A stretch of 32,534 bases of DNA from Methanomicrobiales archaeon. GTDB lineage: Archaea > Halobacteriota > Methanomicrobia > Methanomicrobiales > Methanospirillaceae. Location: NCBI GenBank assembly GCA_026394715.1, contig JAPKXR010000217.1, positions 1 through 32,534 on the forward strand, written 5' to 3'. Every line of letters starts with the position of its first letter. Positions within the stretch are counted from its first letter, which is position 1. Positions 16,179-24,030 of this stretch are shown one piece after another. The position numbers and the translations under genes were made by a program. The notes under the pieces were generated by a model that worked only from the letters and a program-made list of their open reading frames with translations, was not told where the DNA came from and did no database searches.

Positions 16179-18068
16179 TCAGACCATCCGGTAGGTCTCA
16201 AGGTTCATCGGGGAATGAGTCTGGATATGGTACCGCTTGTAGAGCGAGCTGGCAAGGTCGATAGTATTGTTCTCGTCGCCATGAATAGTGAAAATTTTTT
16301 CAGGTCTCGGCTGTACCTGGCCCACGTAATTCATCAGTTGTCGCCGGTCTGAATGCCCGGAGAACCCGTCAACGGTTACAATCTCTAAGTTGATCACGAT
16401 AGTCCTACCCCGTCCGAGCGGCACTTCACGCCAGCCTTTCTGGATACGCCGTCCAAGTGTGCCATCTGCCTGGTACCCGACAAAGACGAGTGCATTCCGT
16501 TCATCGCCCGCAAGGTTGCTCAGGTACTCCATGACCGGCCCCCCGTTCATCATCCCGCTTGTGGTGATAATCACACATGGGTCCCCGTTCATGACCCTCT
16601 CGCGGAGGTCTGATGAGTCCACTGCTACAAAGTTTTCAGAGAGGAACGGGTTCATCCCTTCCTTGAAGATCAGGTTCCGGAGTTCGCTGTTTAGATATTC
16701 GGGGTACGTTGTGTGGATTGCCGTTGCTTCCTTGATCATCCCGTCCAGGTATATCTTGACATTCGGGATTTTCTCTTTTCTCATCCCTTCTTCGAGAGCG
16801 AGCATGACCTCCTGTGAACGGCCCACCGCGAATGCCGGAATGATGACTTTTCCTCCCCGTGAAAGGACGATATTGATCGTTTCGTACAGCTTCTCCTCGG
16901 CATCTGACCGCGCCGGCTGCATCATGTCTGAACCACCGTAGGTACTTTCCATGAACAGTGCCTCAAGGCGCGGGAAATTTGCAGTTGCGGGGTTGAAGAG
17001 ACGACTTTTACTGTAGTTGAAGTCCCCCGTGAATGCGATGTTATAGAGCCCCTCGCCGATATGGAAATGAGCGATGGCAGAACCGAGGATGTGGCCTGCA
17101 TTATGGAATGTGAGCTTGATATCGGGTGCAATATCGGTCACATTCCCGTAGTTAAGGGTGATAGAGTGTTTGATATAGGTCTTGACTTCATTCGATGAGT
17201 ACGGGATTTTCCGGTCCTCTTTGTGGATTACGTCAAGGTAGTCCAGTTGGAGCATCGCCGAAAGGTCACGGGTCGGTGGCGTGCTGTAGACGGGGCCGTC
17301 ATACCCGTACTTGTACAGGAGCGGGACGAGGGCACAATGGTCGAGGTGTGCATGGGTAAGCACGACCGCATCGAGCTGCGAGAGCGGGTGTATCTCAGGG
17401 ACATAGAGGTATGGCGTGCTGTTATTACTGTCGGGTTTTTCACCGCAATCGATTAAGACCCTGCTTTCGGGTGTCGTGAGCAGGAATGCAGCTCTCCCTA
17501 CCTCCCTGCAGCAGCCGAGCATCGTGACCCTTACCCACTGGTCCTTGCTTGTTACATCACGGTGAATGCGGCGCCCGATTGTACGTAAGAAGATTTTTCG
17601 TTCCTCGTTCACTGACCTGAGGTACTGGCGCACCTGTTTTACGGTAGAGCTCTCGATCGGGGGAGTCCTGACGACTTTCGGGGTCCAGCCGATATGTTTT
17701 GTGATCTCACGCAGGGTGATACCGTTTTTCCCGATAACCACACCCGGTTTTTCTGCCTCGATTATTACTTCCCCTGTGTCTGCATCAAAAAAGATATCGG
17801 TAATCCCCGCGTTTTCAGGGACTACTGCCTTTATCTCTCCAATTGCCCTGTCCGGGTCTTCCAGGACGTTCGGGCGGACCACGATGCGTTTCCGCAGGTC
17901 CCTCGCCAGTATTTTGATCAGGTCCGCTTCATCAGCAAATTTTTTCGGGTCGTCGGTATAGATGACCAGTTCCGGCCCTTCAAATTCTACATCTGATACC
18001 GTGATGCCAGAGGGCACCTTTTCGTTAATCTTATCCTTAAGTTCTTTCAATCGTTCTTCAATCAGCAT
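16179..18068 (-). CDS. fttA: aCPSF1/FttA: KH and beta-CASP ribonuclease, transcription termination factor
   Basis: Archaeal homologue of the eukaryotic cleavage and polyadenylation nuclease CPSF73; in archaea it cuts nascent RNA and terminates transcription. The 629 residues contain two N-terminal KH-like domains (1-145; the GxxG loop is VIGKNG at 111-116), a metallo-beta-lactamase core with THAHLDH at 238-244 (His239, His241, Asp243, His244) and FTGDFNYS, an inserted beta-CASP domain ([27 protein letters not shown]), and the terminal SGHSD and IHGD motifs. All metal ligands appear intact. The gene follows psmB by 23 nt, an arrangement known from other euryarchaea, and precedes the MFS gene. 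Confidence 0.96.
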   Translation of the reverse strand: MLIEERLKELKDKINEKVPSGITVSDVEFEGPELVIYTDDPKKFADEADLIKILARDLRKRIVVRPNVLEDPDRAIGEIKAVVPENAGITDIFFDADTGEVIIEAEKPGVVIGKNGITLREITKHIGWTPKVVRTPPIESSTVKQVRQYLRSVNEERKIFLRTIGRRIHRDVTSKDQWVRVTMLGCCREVGRAAFLLTTPESRVLIDCGEKPDSNNSTPYLYVPEIHPLSQLDAVVLTHAHLDHCALVPLLYKYGYDGPVYSTPPTRDLSAMLQLDYLDVIHKEDRKIPYSSNEVKTYIKHSITLNYGNVTDIAPDIKLTFHNAGHILGSAIAHFHIGEGLYNIAFTGDFNYSKSRLFNPATANFPRLEALFMESTYGGSDMMQPARSDAEEKLYETINIVLSRGGKVIIPAFAVGRSQEVMLALEEGMRKEKIPNVKIYLDGMIKEATAIHTTYPEYLNSELRNLIFKEGMNPFLSENFVAVDSSDLRERVMNGDPCVIITTSGMMNGGPVMEYLSNLAGDERNALVFVGYQADGTLGRRIQKGWREVPLGRGRTIVINLEIVTVDGFSGHSDRRQLMNYVGQVQPRPEKIFTIHGDENNTIDLASSLYKRYHIQTHSPMNLETYRMV

Positions 18069-18091
18069 TTAATCCGTCCTAAAAAAAGAAA

Positions 18092-18733
18092 TTATGCAGC
18101 GATTGCTGAAAGTGCTTTCTGGATCTGCTCATCAGCAATCTCCCTGTAACTTTCCCTGGTAATAACAACAACGTGGATACCCTCACCGGACCCTGCGTCA
18201 CGTCTCATCGCAGCCTTGATCGCCCTGACCGAGAGTTCGATTGCCTGTTCTTCGTCCATGCCTTTTTTAAACCGGTCTTCAAGGACCCCGTATGCACCGG
18301 GAGAACCGGAGCCCGTGGCGACAATCTCTTCTTCCTCTGTTGCTCCGCCCATTGCATCCACGGAATACAGGGTAGGGCCTGCTTCGTCCACGCCACCGAC
18401 AAGCAGCTGGACGTAATACGGGAAGTAGCGGTTTGCATTCAGTAAATTCGAGAGGAGCGTTGATGCGGCCCGCACTGCGATCGGCCGCCCGCGCCTGATC
18501 TGGTACAGGCTGCTTTCGACGGTCATTACCCGGGCAAGCTGTTGTGCGTCCCCGACACCGCCTGCAGTGGTCATTCCGATACGGTCTGAGATCTGGTAGA
18601 CTTTCTTTGCCTTTTTACTGGCGATGAAATATCCCATTGTTGCCCGTTTCTCTGTGGCAAGGACGACTCCTTCAGAAAAGACCAGACCAACCGTGGTCGT
18701 CCCCTTGAGAGGTTCCTGATATGGTTCACTCAT
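18092..18733 (-). CDS. psmB: 20S proteasome beta subunit
   Basis: Catalytic subunit of the archaeal proteasome, the main cytosolic protease for unfolded proteins. A short propeptide (MSEPYQEPLKG) precedes the nucleophile Thr12, which becomes Thr1 after autocatalysis; mature Glu17 (ATEKR) and Lys33 (SKKAKK) complete the active site in the manner of the Thermoplasma enzyme. The GSGSPGAYGVLE and DAGSGEGIHVVVI segments carry the conserved Asp/Ser residues near the active centre. It is 213 residues long. The ATG at 18733 follows TAGGTGT, and TATA-like sequences lie at about 18750-18778. First gene of the psmB-fttA-MFS run. The alpha subunit is elsewhere. Confidence 0.97.
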   Translation of the reverse strand: MSEPYQEPLKGTTTVGLVFSEGVVLATEKRATMGYFIASKKAKKVYQISDRIGMTTAGGVGDAQQLARVMTVESSLYQIRRGRPIAVRAASTLLSNLLNANRYFPYYVQLLVGGVDEAGPTLYSVDAMGGATEEEEIVATGSGSPGAYGVLEDRFKKGMDEEQAIELSVRAIKAAMRRDAGSGEGIHVVVITRESYREIADEQIQKALSAIAA

Positions 18734-18821
18734 ATGAAAACACCTACAAAATATATTAACGCCCGGAAAAATTCTTAAAAGCGCCTGAGTTATATGATGA
18801 CATCTGTAAATTTAAAGGTTT

Positions 18822-19670
18822 TTATTGGATGGCGGGTTTGCAGAGCACCCGGATGAGCTCGCGGTCAAAAAGCATCGCTACGAGTTTCTTATCGCCATTG
18901 ATCACGGGTAACTGGTCCACGCGGGCACGTTTCATTTTCAGTGCACAGTCGCTTATTTCTGAATTGACCGGGACTGCTACCACATTCTTTACCATCGCTG
19001 TCTTCACCGGTCTTGGGGGTAACTGGACCTTGGAAATACTGTAACTGATGGTGTGCATATCACGGATACTCTCCCATGTCCATTCATCATCATCAGTGCC
19101 ATTTGAGAAATCACTGACCTCTACGGAGTCCTCAATCGAGGAATGCCTGATCAGGTCACGTTCGGAGATGATGCCCTGGACCTTACTGTTCGCATCCAGG
19201 ATCGGGATTGCCTCGAACCCGGAGATCTCCATGACCCGTGCGACGACTGGCAGGGGCGTCTCTTCCCATAATGCGAAGGTCTTGCTGGTGTAGATGTCCT
19301 TGATCTCCTCTTTGATCCGCATCGTGGCGATGGCATATACCAGGTCTGCAATACTGATCAGGCCCAGGAGCCTGGTACCGTCGACAACCGGGAGCCTGCG
19401 GATCTTGTGGGTGACGAGGAGCCTTGCGGCTTCGCTCAACGGGGCATCGGGGCTGATCACAACAGGGTTCTCTGTCATCAGGAGACCGAGCTGCGTCTCT
19501 TCGGATTTTCGGAGGAGGTCTTTCCTGGTAATGATACCAAGCAGTTTTCCTTCCTTCATGACCGGGACCCCGCTAATCCCCGTCCGTTTCAGGATTTTAA
19601 GTACGTCGTCCCGGTTGCCCGGGATTTCGACGGTGACCACGTCCGCGGTCATAAAGTCTTTTACCAGCAT
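18822..19670 (-). CDS. protein with four CBS domains
   Basis: A 282-residue cytosolic protein built only of CBS repeats, which bind adenosyl ligands such as AMP, ATP or SAM. Repeats start at about residues 4 (MTADVVTVEIPGN), 63 (LLMTENPVVISPD), 126 (DIYTSKTFALWEE) and 222 (AMVKNVVAVPVNS); the third and fourth are separated by an acidic linker (SNGTDDDEWTWES). Each ends in the usual (G/A)(I/M)(I/L)..(R/D)(D/E)L motif. No enzyme domain is attached, so it probably acts as an energy or ligand sensor on a partner. The ATG at 19670 is five bases after the uspA stop, so the two are co-translated. Confidence 0.92.
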   Translation of the reverse strand: MLVKDFMTADVVTVEIPGNRDDVLKILKRTGISGVPVMKEGKLLGIITRKDLLRKSEETQLGLLMTENPVVISPDAPLSEAARLLVTHKIRRLPVVDGTRLLGLISIADLVYAIATMRIKEEIKDIYTSKTFALWEETPLPVVARVMEISGFEAIPILDANSKVQGIISERDLIRHSSIEDSVEVSDFSNGTDDDEWTWESIRDMHTISYSISKVQLPPRPVKTAMVKNVVAVPVNSEISDCALKMKRARVDQLPVINGDKKLVAMLFDRELIRVLCKPAIQ

Positions 19671-19675
19671 CCCTG

Positions 19676-20104
19676 TTATGTTCTCACCACCAGGACCGCC
19701 ACGGGGCAGTTTGAGACGACGAACGAGCTGACGCTTCCGATGAGCAGGCGGTCCACGTTGCTTTTCCCATGAGACCCGACGATCACTACATCGGCGCCGA
19801 TATCGGTTGCGGCTTTTACGATTTCATTGCCTGCATGGCCCTGTTTCAGGTGGGGTGTGACTTCCACTCCCTTGGTTTCGGCCAGTTTTTTTGCATTGGC
19901 GATGGCTTTTCCCCCCTCGGTTTCAAGCATCGAGAGCATTATTTCCCAGGTGTTGTCCATCGGCATCGATGAAAAAAGCCCCGTCTCAACAACGTAAATT
20001 ACATGAAGTGCTGCTTTCCATACCCTGGCCTCGTCTATTGCGGCCCCGAGTGCCTGTCCACTCATTCCCGATCCGTCGATTGCGACGAGTATTTTACTAA
20101 ACAT
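19676..20104 (-). CDS. universal stress protein, UspA family
   Basis: A 142-residue alpha/beta nucleotide-binding protein. It begins with the first strand KILVAIDGS and ends with the ATP-binding pattern GSHGKSNVDRLLIGSVSSFVV (Gly-x2-Gly-x9-Gly-Ser), so it belongs to the ATP-binding Usp subclass. Hydrophobic but not membrane-spanning. Function in archaea is generally stress or energy signalling. It is tightly linked to the CBS-domain gene downstream (5-nt gap) and lies 32 nt after the amidohydrolase gene; a GGGGTAACAG sequence precedes its ATG. The pairing of two adenine-nucleotide-binding proteins suggests a shared energy-sensing role, an inference from context. Confidence 0.94.
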   Translation of the reverse strand: MFSKILVAIDGSGMSGQALGAAIDEARVWKAALHVIYVVETGLFSSMPMDNTWEIMLSMLETEGGKAIANAKKLAETKGVEVTPHLKQGHAGNEIVKAATDIGADVVIVGSHGKSNVDRLLIGSVSSFVVSNCPVAVLVVRT

Positions 20105-20136
20105 CTGTTACCCCACAAAATAGTCTTCTTTATGAG

Positions 20137-21180
20137 TTAGCTCTCTAAAATAAAAAACTTCTTGGTAATGCTGGCCGAAGAGCCCCGATTTACGATTGTT
20201 GAAAGGTGGTTGAGACTGAAGCGCATATTGGACTGCCCCGGGCCCATGACGAAAAATCGTGCGGGCATTCCTTTCCTGATGAAAAACGGGGTGGCCATCA
20301 GTTGTGACCCGGAAATTGCTGCCCTGATCAGCAGGGCTGGTGGCATGCGGTAGACATAGTGGGCAAATGCCATCTCGGCAAACATGTCCGGCTGGACAAA
20401 CATTACGTTGTCGGTCCCGAGAAGGACCTGGCAACCGAGGTCGATCATGTCATGAATGGGTGGGTTGGACGCAGACCCGGTAACACGGAGGGCCCAGTTC
20501 GAGCGGGGGCAGATTGCAATGGGAATATTTGCATCCGCACATTGCCTCAGCTGCAGCCGGGTCGCATGGGTGCCATGGATGAGGAGGTCCGGGCTGAATG
20601 AGAGGGCGGTGTCCACATCCTCCGGGTCTCTTTCGCCTGCATGGAAGGCGATTAACGTTCCGTTGTTCCGGGCGCCGGCAACCTGGCGTTCAAGGTCCGC
20701 AACATCCCGGGTACTGCTGATGCCCAGGCCTTCTGCGACCTGTTCGCCCCCATCACGACCGAAAATGAGGAGTCCGGGAAGTGAGGACCCGGCCGCCTCA
20801 CGGAGTGCTGCCACCCCGTCAATTCCCCCTTCCCGGAAATCCGCACACCCGGCTGTTCCGCCCTGCACCATTCCCCTGATACTGGCACGTATCCCGGAAA
20901 CGACGTCATCCCGGGATGCCGCCGCGAGAAGCCGGTGCTTCAGCCCGTATGGGGGGGTGACCAGTGACGCAAGGTCGCCATCTGAGGTTGCATCCATGGC
21001 AACCGTGTCCCCGAGGTGCGTGTGTGCGTTAAAAAATGCGGGGATGATCCAGTTGTCCCCCGGGTGCGGGTCATCCTCGATATGCGTGATTATCCCTGCT
21101 TTCACGACAATTGTGACAGGTTGCATCTCCAGTGACCTGCCGAGGAGGGCATGGCCGCTGACCGTCACATCGTTGTCCAT
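20137..21180 (-). CDS. metal-dependent amidohydrolase (chlorohydrolase/deaminase-like)
   Basis: Amidohydrolase-superfamily enzyme of 347 residues, related to the TRZ/ATZ and S-adenosylhomocysteine/MTA deaminase group (COG0402). Metal and catalytic residues are visible: His53 and His55 (NAHTHLGD), His180 (AFHAGE), His202/His205 (IHGTH) and Asp257 (LLGTDN), a mononuclear site. The barrel is flanked by a small beta domain, but the protein is shorter than standard MtaD/DadD enzymes (about 420-430 residues), and I cannot name its substrate. In-frame codons upstream reach 21282 but overlap Sec61-beta; the ATG at 21180 is preferred because it lies about 26 nt from a TATA box. It may be the first gene of an operon with uspA and the CBS gene. 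Confidence 0.88.
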   Translation of the reverse strand: MDNDVTVSGHALLGRSLEMQPVTIVVKAGIITHIEDDPHPGDNWIIPAFFNAHTHLGDTVAMDATSDGDLASLVTPPYGLKHRLLAAASRDDVVSGIRASIRGMVQGGTAGCADFREGGIDGVAALREAAGSSLPGLLIFGRDGGEQVAEGLGISSTRDVADLERQVAGARNNGTLIAFHAGERDPEDVDTALSFSPDLLIHGTHATRLQLRQCADANIPIAICPRSNWALRVTGSASNPPIHDMIDLGCQVLLGTDNVMFVQPDMFAEMAFAHYVYRMPPALLIRAAISGSQLMATPFFIRKGMPARFFVMGPGQSNMRFSLNHLSTIVNRGSSASITKKFFILES

Positions 21181-21201
21181 GGCAGAGTCCTTAACACCCA
21201 G

Positions 21202-21210
21202 TTTATATAT
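21202..21210. promoter_or_regulatory. symmetric TATA box shared by two divergent genes
   Basis: TTTATATAT read forward and ATATATAAA read backward. Its centre (about 21206) is 27 nt from the Sec61-beta ATG on the plus strand and 26 nt from the amidohydrolase ATG on the minus strand, exactly the spacing at which archaeal TBP/TFB would place a start site on each start codon. Only 52 nt separate the two start codons, and there is no other AT-rich box in between. Confidence 0.6.
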
Positions 21211-21232
21211 TGAGAATGAGAAATAACTTTGC

Positions 21233-21394
21233 ATGGCAAAGAAGAAGAGTGGACAGTTAATCTCGTCAGCAGGTCTCGTCAATTATTACGATAGCGAAGA
21301 CCGGCGATCAATTCATATCAGCCCTGTCACAATCATTGTGGTGGCAGCCGCAATCGGGGCATTTATCCTTGTAATGGATATTATCTGGCAATAA
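21233..21394 (+). CDS. secG: preprotein translocase subunit Sec61-beta
   Basis: Small, non-essential subunit of the archaeal SecYEbeta protein-conducting channel. The 53 residues have a basic Lys-rich N-terminus (MAKKKSG), the conserved soluble segment SSAGLVNYYDSED, the short IHISPVT motif before the helix, and one C-terminal membrane span (about 33-51, ending MDIIWQ). Length and pattern are typical of archaeal Sec61-beta. It is probably leaderless, with the TATA box 27 nt upstream, and is followed directly by a T8 run (21396-21403). Confidence 0.95.
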   Translation: MAKKKSGQLISSAGLVNYYDSEDRRSIHISPVTIIVVAAAIGAFILVMDIIWQ

Positions 21395-21395
21395 T

Positions 21396-21403
21396 CTTTT
21401 TTT
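21396..21403 (+). terminator. T-rich terminator after Sec61-beta
   Basis: A run of eight T residues begins two bases after the stop codon of the Sec61-beta gene. It fits a U-tract terminator. Confidence 0.5.
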
Positions 21404-21954
21404 TGAGTTCTCTCACGCGGGAATATACCGGGGGGTATGATCCCGGTTGGTGAGAAGAACGTTAATCCACTATTCAGGCTGTCACTCGTTTACCAGATAG
21501 GGGTAGGCTAGAGCTTATAAGCAGTCAGCCAGTCTTTTGAAATATTTATGTGGATGAATGAAAATGGCGTTAATTGTAAAGTTCCTTTTAGTGTTAATAT
21601 TTCCAGGTGATCTGCTGAGGGACTTTGAAATTGCCGCACGTGAGGAGTGCGTTTCAAGTGAAAGGGCAAGGAAAAATTAAAAGAAATCGCCATTGAGGCT
21701 GCCGCATGAACCATAATCGTTCTCCATATGGAGAATTTCGAGTTTAAAGATGTCAAAATGGACCAGATTCCTCGTTTTTTTACGTGAAAAATTATCAATA
21801 TCACCGTATTGGTGAACGAAACCCATTCGTGCGACAATCTCCATTACTGCGTGTAAACGATTAAGCCTGTAAGAATTGGATCCATATTAGTGGAAATTGA
21901 TAACTCTTGATAACATAAAATCGTATTTATAAAAAATAAATTGGTTTCCTATCA
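21404..21954. other. AT-rich convergent spacer with palindrome, hairpin and a possible 55-codon ORF
   Basis: Between two 3' ends, so no promoter for either neighbour is expected here. It contains a perfect 16-bp palindrome TTCTCCATATGGAGAA (21720-21735), a two-part hairpin at 21623-21658 (outer CTTTGAAA/TTTCAAG, inner CGCAC/GTGCG) and an inverted repeat TCACC/GGTGA near 21801-21815. The palindrome lies within a possible short ORF described separately. Base composition is more AT-rich than the flanking genes. Confidence 0.5.
21677..21844 (-). CDS. possible 55-residue protein
   Basis: A minus-strand ORF of 55 codons begins with ATG at 21844; a second ATG lies at 21826, preceded by GGAGAT. The product is a balanced mix of charged and hydrophobic residues (for example FVHQYGDIDNFSRKKTRN, then FDIFKLEILHMENDY), which looks more like protein than most intergenic translations. 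The frame stays open for 15 further codons upstream without a start, so it could also be the remnant of a longer gene. No family recognised. Confidence 0.3.
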   Translation of the reverse strand: MEIVARMGFVHQYGDIDNFSRKKTRNLVHFDIFKLEILHMENDYGSCGSLNGDFF

Positions 21955-23088
21955 TTATAAGAGTGGGGATGCAACAATCGTGTGATCTGATGTTACATCG
22001 GAGAACTGGTAGGAATATAAACGACCTTGATCCACACCATCGACAAATACAAGGGCCTGACCATTATTATTAGTCGATATACCTTGTGTCTGGCCATGAG
22101 TGCCCACTGTAAATGTTATTGATCCATGATCCGGGACCTGCACATCACCACGTGGGCTAATATACGCACCACCGGGAGTGGGAGTACTAAATGCGTGTGG
22201 GGCACCTATGGCACGGGTAGATGCATGGATGATGTGATTTCCTCCCGATAACGACCCTGAAGCCTGAGATGTATAACTCATCTCCTTGGTAAATGCCGAG
22301 ATCCTTCCGCTTGTTGATGAAACGTCAGAATAGCTGAGGTCCACAGCCCTTGTCGCATTCCAGCCGCGTCCTTCCTGGAGATGTGCCTTGATAAAGGCCG
22401 ATGTCATGCCCATTGCCGGGTATGTACCCTGACCTGTAACCGTGTATGGCCTGACATTGATGTTGTAGTTCATGACGACCGGGGTGGACGCATCAATGCC
22501 AACGAACCTCTCGTCTGCAGTGTATGCAACTGACCCGATGGTAAGGTCATAGTTGCTACCCACCTGTACGATGTTACAGTAAGGAGGGATCACACTGCGG
22601 GCCGTAGATCCAAACGGGCAGAGGACCCGGTCTGATGGAGGGGTCGTATTGCCTGTACCGTCAAGCATCATCGTTTCTTCGCCCACGATATTTCCACCGT
22701 TCCGGGTTGCTGTAAAGGTGACCGCCGTACCAGACTTCACGTTGGACTGCCCGATGAGCCTGTTGTCCGTGTTAACTGACATGTCCTTCACCAGTGAAGT
22801 CAGTCCACCCTGTGAAATGATTGTCGCATCATAGGTCGTGGTATACTGGACCTGGTCTGGACCGAGCATCGGGTCATCCGTCCTCCTGGCCAGGCTCTGG
22901 TTCGAGATCTGCCATGCGAGGCTGTACTGCTCCATGACTATGCCATCTACCACACGGTCCGTTTGAGTGGTGATTCCCACGTTGCCAGGCACTGCGGAGA
23001 TACCCTGGTCTGCGCACACCGTGCCGGTCATTGCAATGACCATTCCGAATAATAACGGCGTAATAATCCCAATTTTAATGTGTCTCAA
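21955..23088 (-). CDS. secreted or surface-anchored hypothetical protein
   Basis: A 377-residue exported protein. It has a signal peptide (basic RHIK, hydrophobic IGIITPLLFGMVIAMTG, likely cleavage after VCA near residue 26) followed by a Thr/Ser/Asn-rich beta-type ectodomain. The last 70 residues (from about SPRGDVQVPDHGSITFTV to YSYQFSDVTSDHTIVASPLL) match the small beta domain ending in YxFxxVTxDHTIxAx that recurs on surface proteins of methanogens and some bacteria. No C-terminal membrane anchor is visible. The start codon is TTG; the next ATG (residue 16) would destroy the signal peptide. A 12-bp palindrome AGGAATATTCCT (23101-23112) sits just upstream. Confidence 0.8.
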   Translation of the reverse strand: MRHIKIGIITPLLFGMVIAMTGTVCADQGISAVPGNVGITTQTDRVVDGIVMEQYSLAWQISNQSLARRTDDPMLGPDQVQYTTTYDATIISQGGLTSLVKDMSVNTDNRLIGQSNVKSGTAVTFTATRNGGNIVGEETMMLDGTGNTTPPSDRVLCPFGSTARSVIPPYCNIVQVGSNYDLTIGSVAYTADERFVGIDASTPVVMNYNINVRPYTVTGQGTYPAMGMTSAFIKAHLQEGRGWNATRAVDLSYSDVSSTSGRISAFTKEMSYTSQASGSLSGGNHIIHASTRAIGAPHAFSTPTPGGAYISPRGDVQVPDHGSITFTVGTHGQTQGISTNNNGQALVFVDGVDQGRLYSYQFSDVTSDHTIVASPLL

Positions 23089-23457
23089 TTCTTTTAGAAC
23101 AGGAATATTCCTTAACGGTACCGCCCGTAGATCCCCTTTTGGTTATCTCGGGAATTAAGGTATCTTTTTTCTTTGGCCGCTGTACCACGACAGCACTTTA
23201 CGATTGGTAAACGGTGACTTAATCTCCGCCCTGCCCTGTATTGCCAGAAACGGGATCTATCCCGCGTTAGTAGGCAAGGGCCTCAGTCCCATCCCCGAAC
23301 CATCCTTTTTTTCATCCGCTCACCGCACTACGACTGAGTGGCCGACGGGAGTGAATGATTCGTGGGAAGGGATAATTATGTATACAGGGAGGGGATAACT
23401 AGACGATGTGTGAGGGTTATTTTGTGGTAGCGGTGGCGCCATAAAATAACGGGTAAC
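23089..23457. other. intergenic spacer with two palindromes
   Basis: Divergent spacer between the surface-protein gene and the zinc-ribbon gene. AGGAATATTCCT (23101-23112) lies 13 nt upstream of the surface-protein start. CGGGATCTATCCCG (23251-23264) is a near-perfect hairpin. A 64-codon ORF at 23204-23398 shows no protein-like features. No gene is called here. Confidence 0.5.
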
Positions 23458-23733
23458 GTGTCAGCAGGTTATCTTGTCATACGGTGCGGGGGCTGCAAAA
23501 CTTTTACCTATGTCGACCGTTTTCAGGAGTGGAAACTGTGCCCGGTCTGTGGGGCAACGATAGACATTCAGCGTGTCGGCCACTATATTGAAGTAGAAGA
23601 TTTCAGGGTTGCAGAGAACATCGTGGCCCAACTCGAGCAGCACCTGCACAAGACAAGGAAGAAGGACCTTTCTCATGATGAGCGTGAACAGCTGCGGGCG
23701 CAATACACGGAGTGGATCAGGGGGCAGATCTGA
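23458..23733 (+). CDS. DUF1922-type zinc-ribbon protein
   Basis: A 91-residue cytosolic protein with an N-terminal zinc ribbon (CGGC at residues 10-13 and CPVC at 28-31) and a helical C-terminal half (VAENIVAQLEQHLHKTRKKDLSHDEREQL). The layout, with the segment YLVIRC, two knuckles and then an acidic EDFRVAENIV helix, matches the archaeal DUF1922 family (structure known from Methanothermobacter MTH1184; function unknown). The start codon is GTG, with AT-rich boxes at about 23419 and 23441. It appears to be a single gene. Confidence 0.82.
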   Translation: MSAGYLVIRCGGCKTFTYVDRFQEWKLCPVCGATIDIQRVGHYIEVEDFRVAENIVAQLEQHLHKTRKKDLSHDEREQLRAQYTEWIRGQI

Positions 23734-24030
23734 CGCCAGGACCGAAAAGGCTGACTTCCCCGGCGTTTACTCCGCGACACGCGGGCCCGGACCATTGTCA
23801 CGTAATGTCCGACAGGTCCGGGGAGGAAAAGCCCGACCTTTCGCGCCGTTTGCAGAAGGTGTCCGGTCAATATACCGCACCGTACAAATATACGGGTACC
23901 TGTTCTGATTGATTTTGTCAATGTTTAAAATGATGTGCCACCCTGTTTTTAAATTGCTTTAACAACTCCAATTCTAAAAATTATACGAAGTGACCGGTTA
24001 CTAATTTGCCGGTCTCAAGAGTGCGAGAAC
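23734..24030. other. spacer with possible 35-codon ORF
   Basis: About 300 nt upstream of the aminotransferase gene. A short ORF starts with ATG at 23805 and stops at 23912; its product (beginning MSDRSGEEKPDLSRRLQKVSG) is hydrophilic and protein-like but has no ribosome binding site and no known family. Beyond it the sequence becomes AT-rich (TTTAAAATG, TTTTTAAATTGC), which probably includes the promoter of the aminotransferase. Confidence 0.4.

Noticed and set aside
18683-18685. Glu in place of Asp at mature position 17 of the proteasome beta subunit
   Set aside because: As I recall, the Thermoplasma beta subunit also has Glu17, so this is a normal archaeal variant rather than a lost active-site residue.
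20456-21226. A 256-codon plus-strand frame
   Set aside because: It lies antisense to the amidohydrolase gene, whose metal ligands are all in place. The translated product is Ser/Arg/Pro-rich without recognisable structure.
21508-21837. A 109-codon minus-strand frame in the spacer after Sec61-beta
   Set aside because: It starts with TTG, has no ribosome binding site and an odd composition; the overlapping 55-codon ATG frame is more protein-like.
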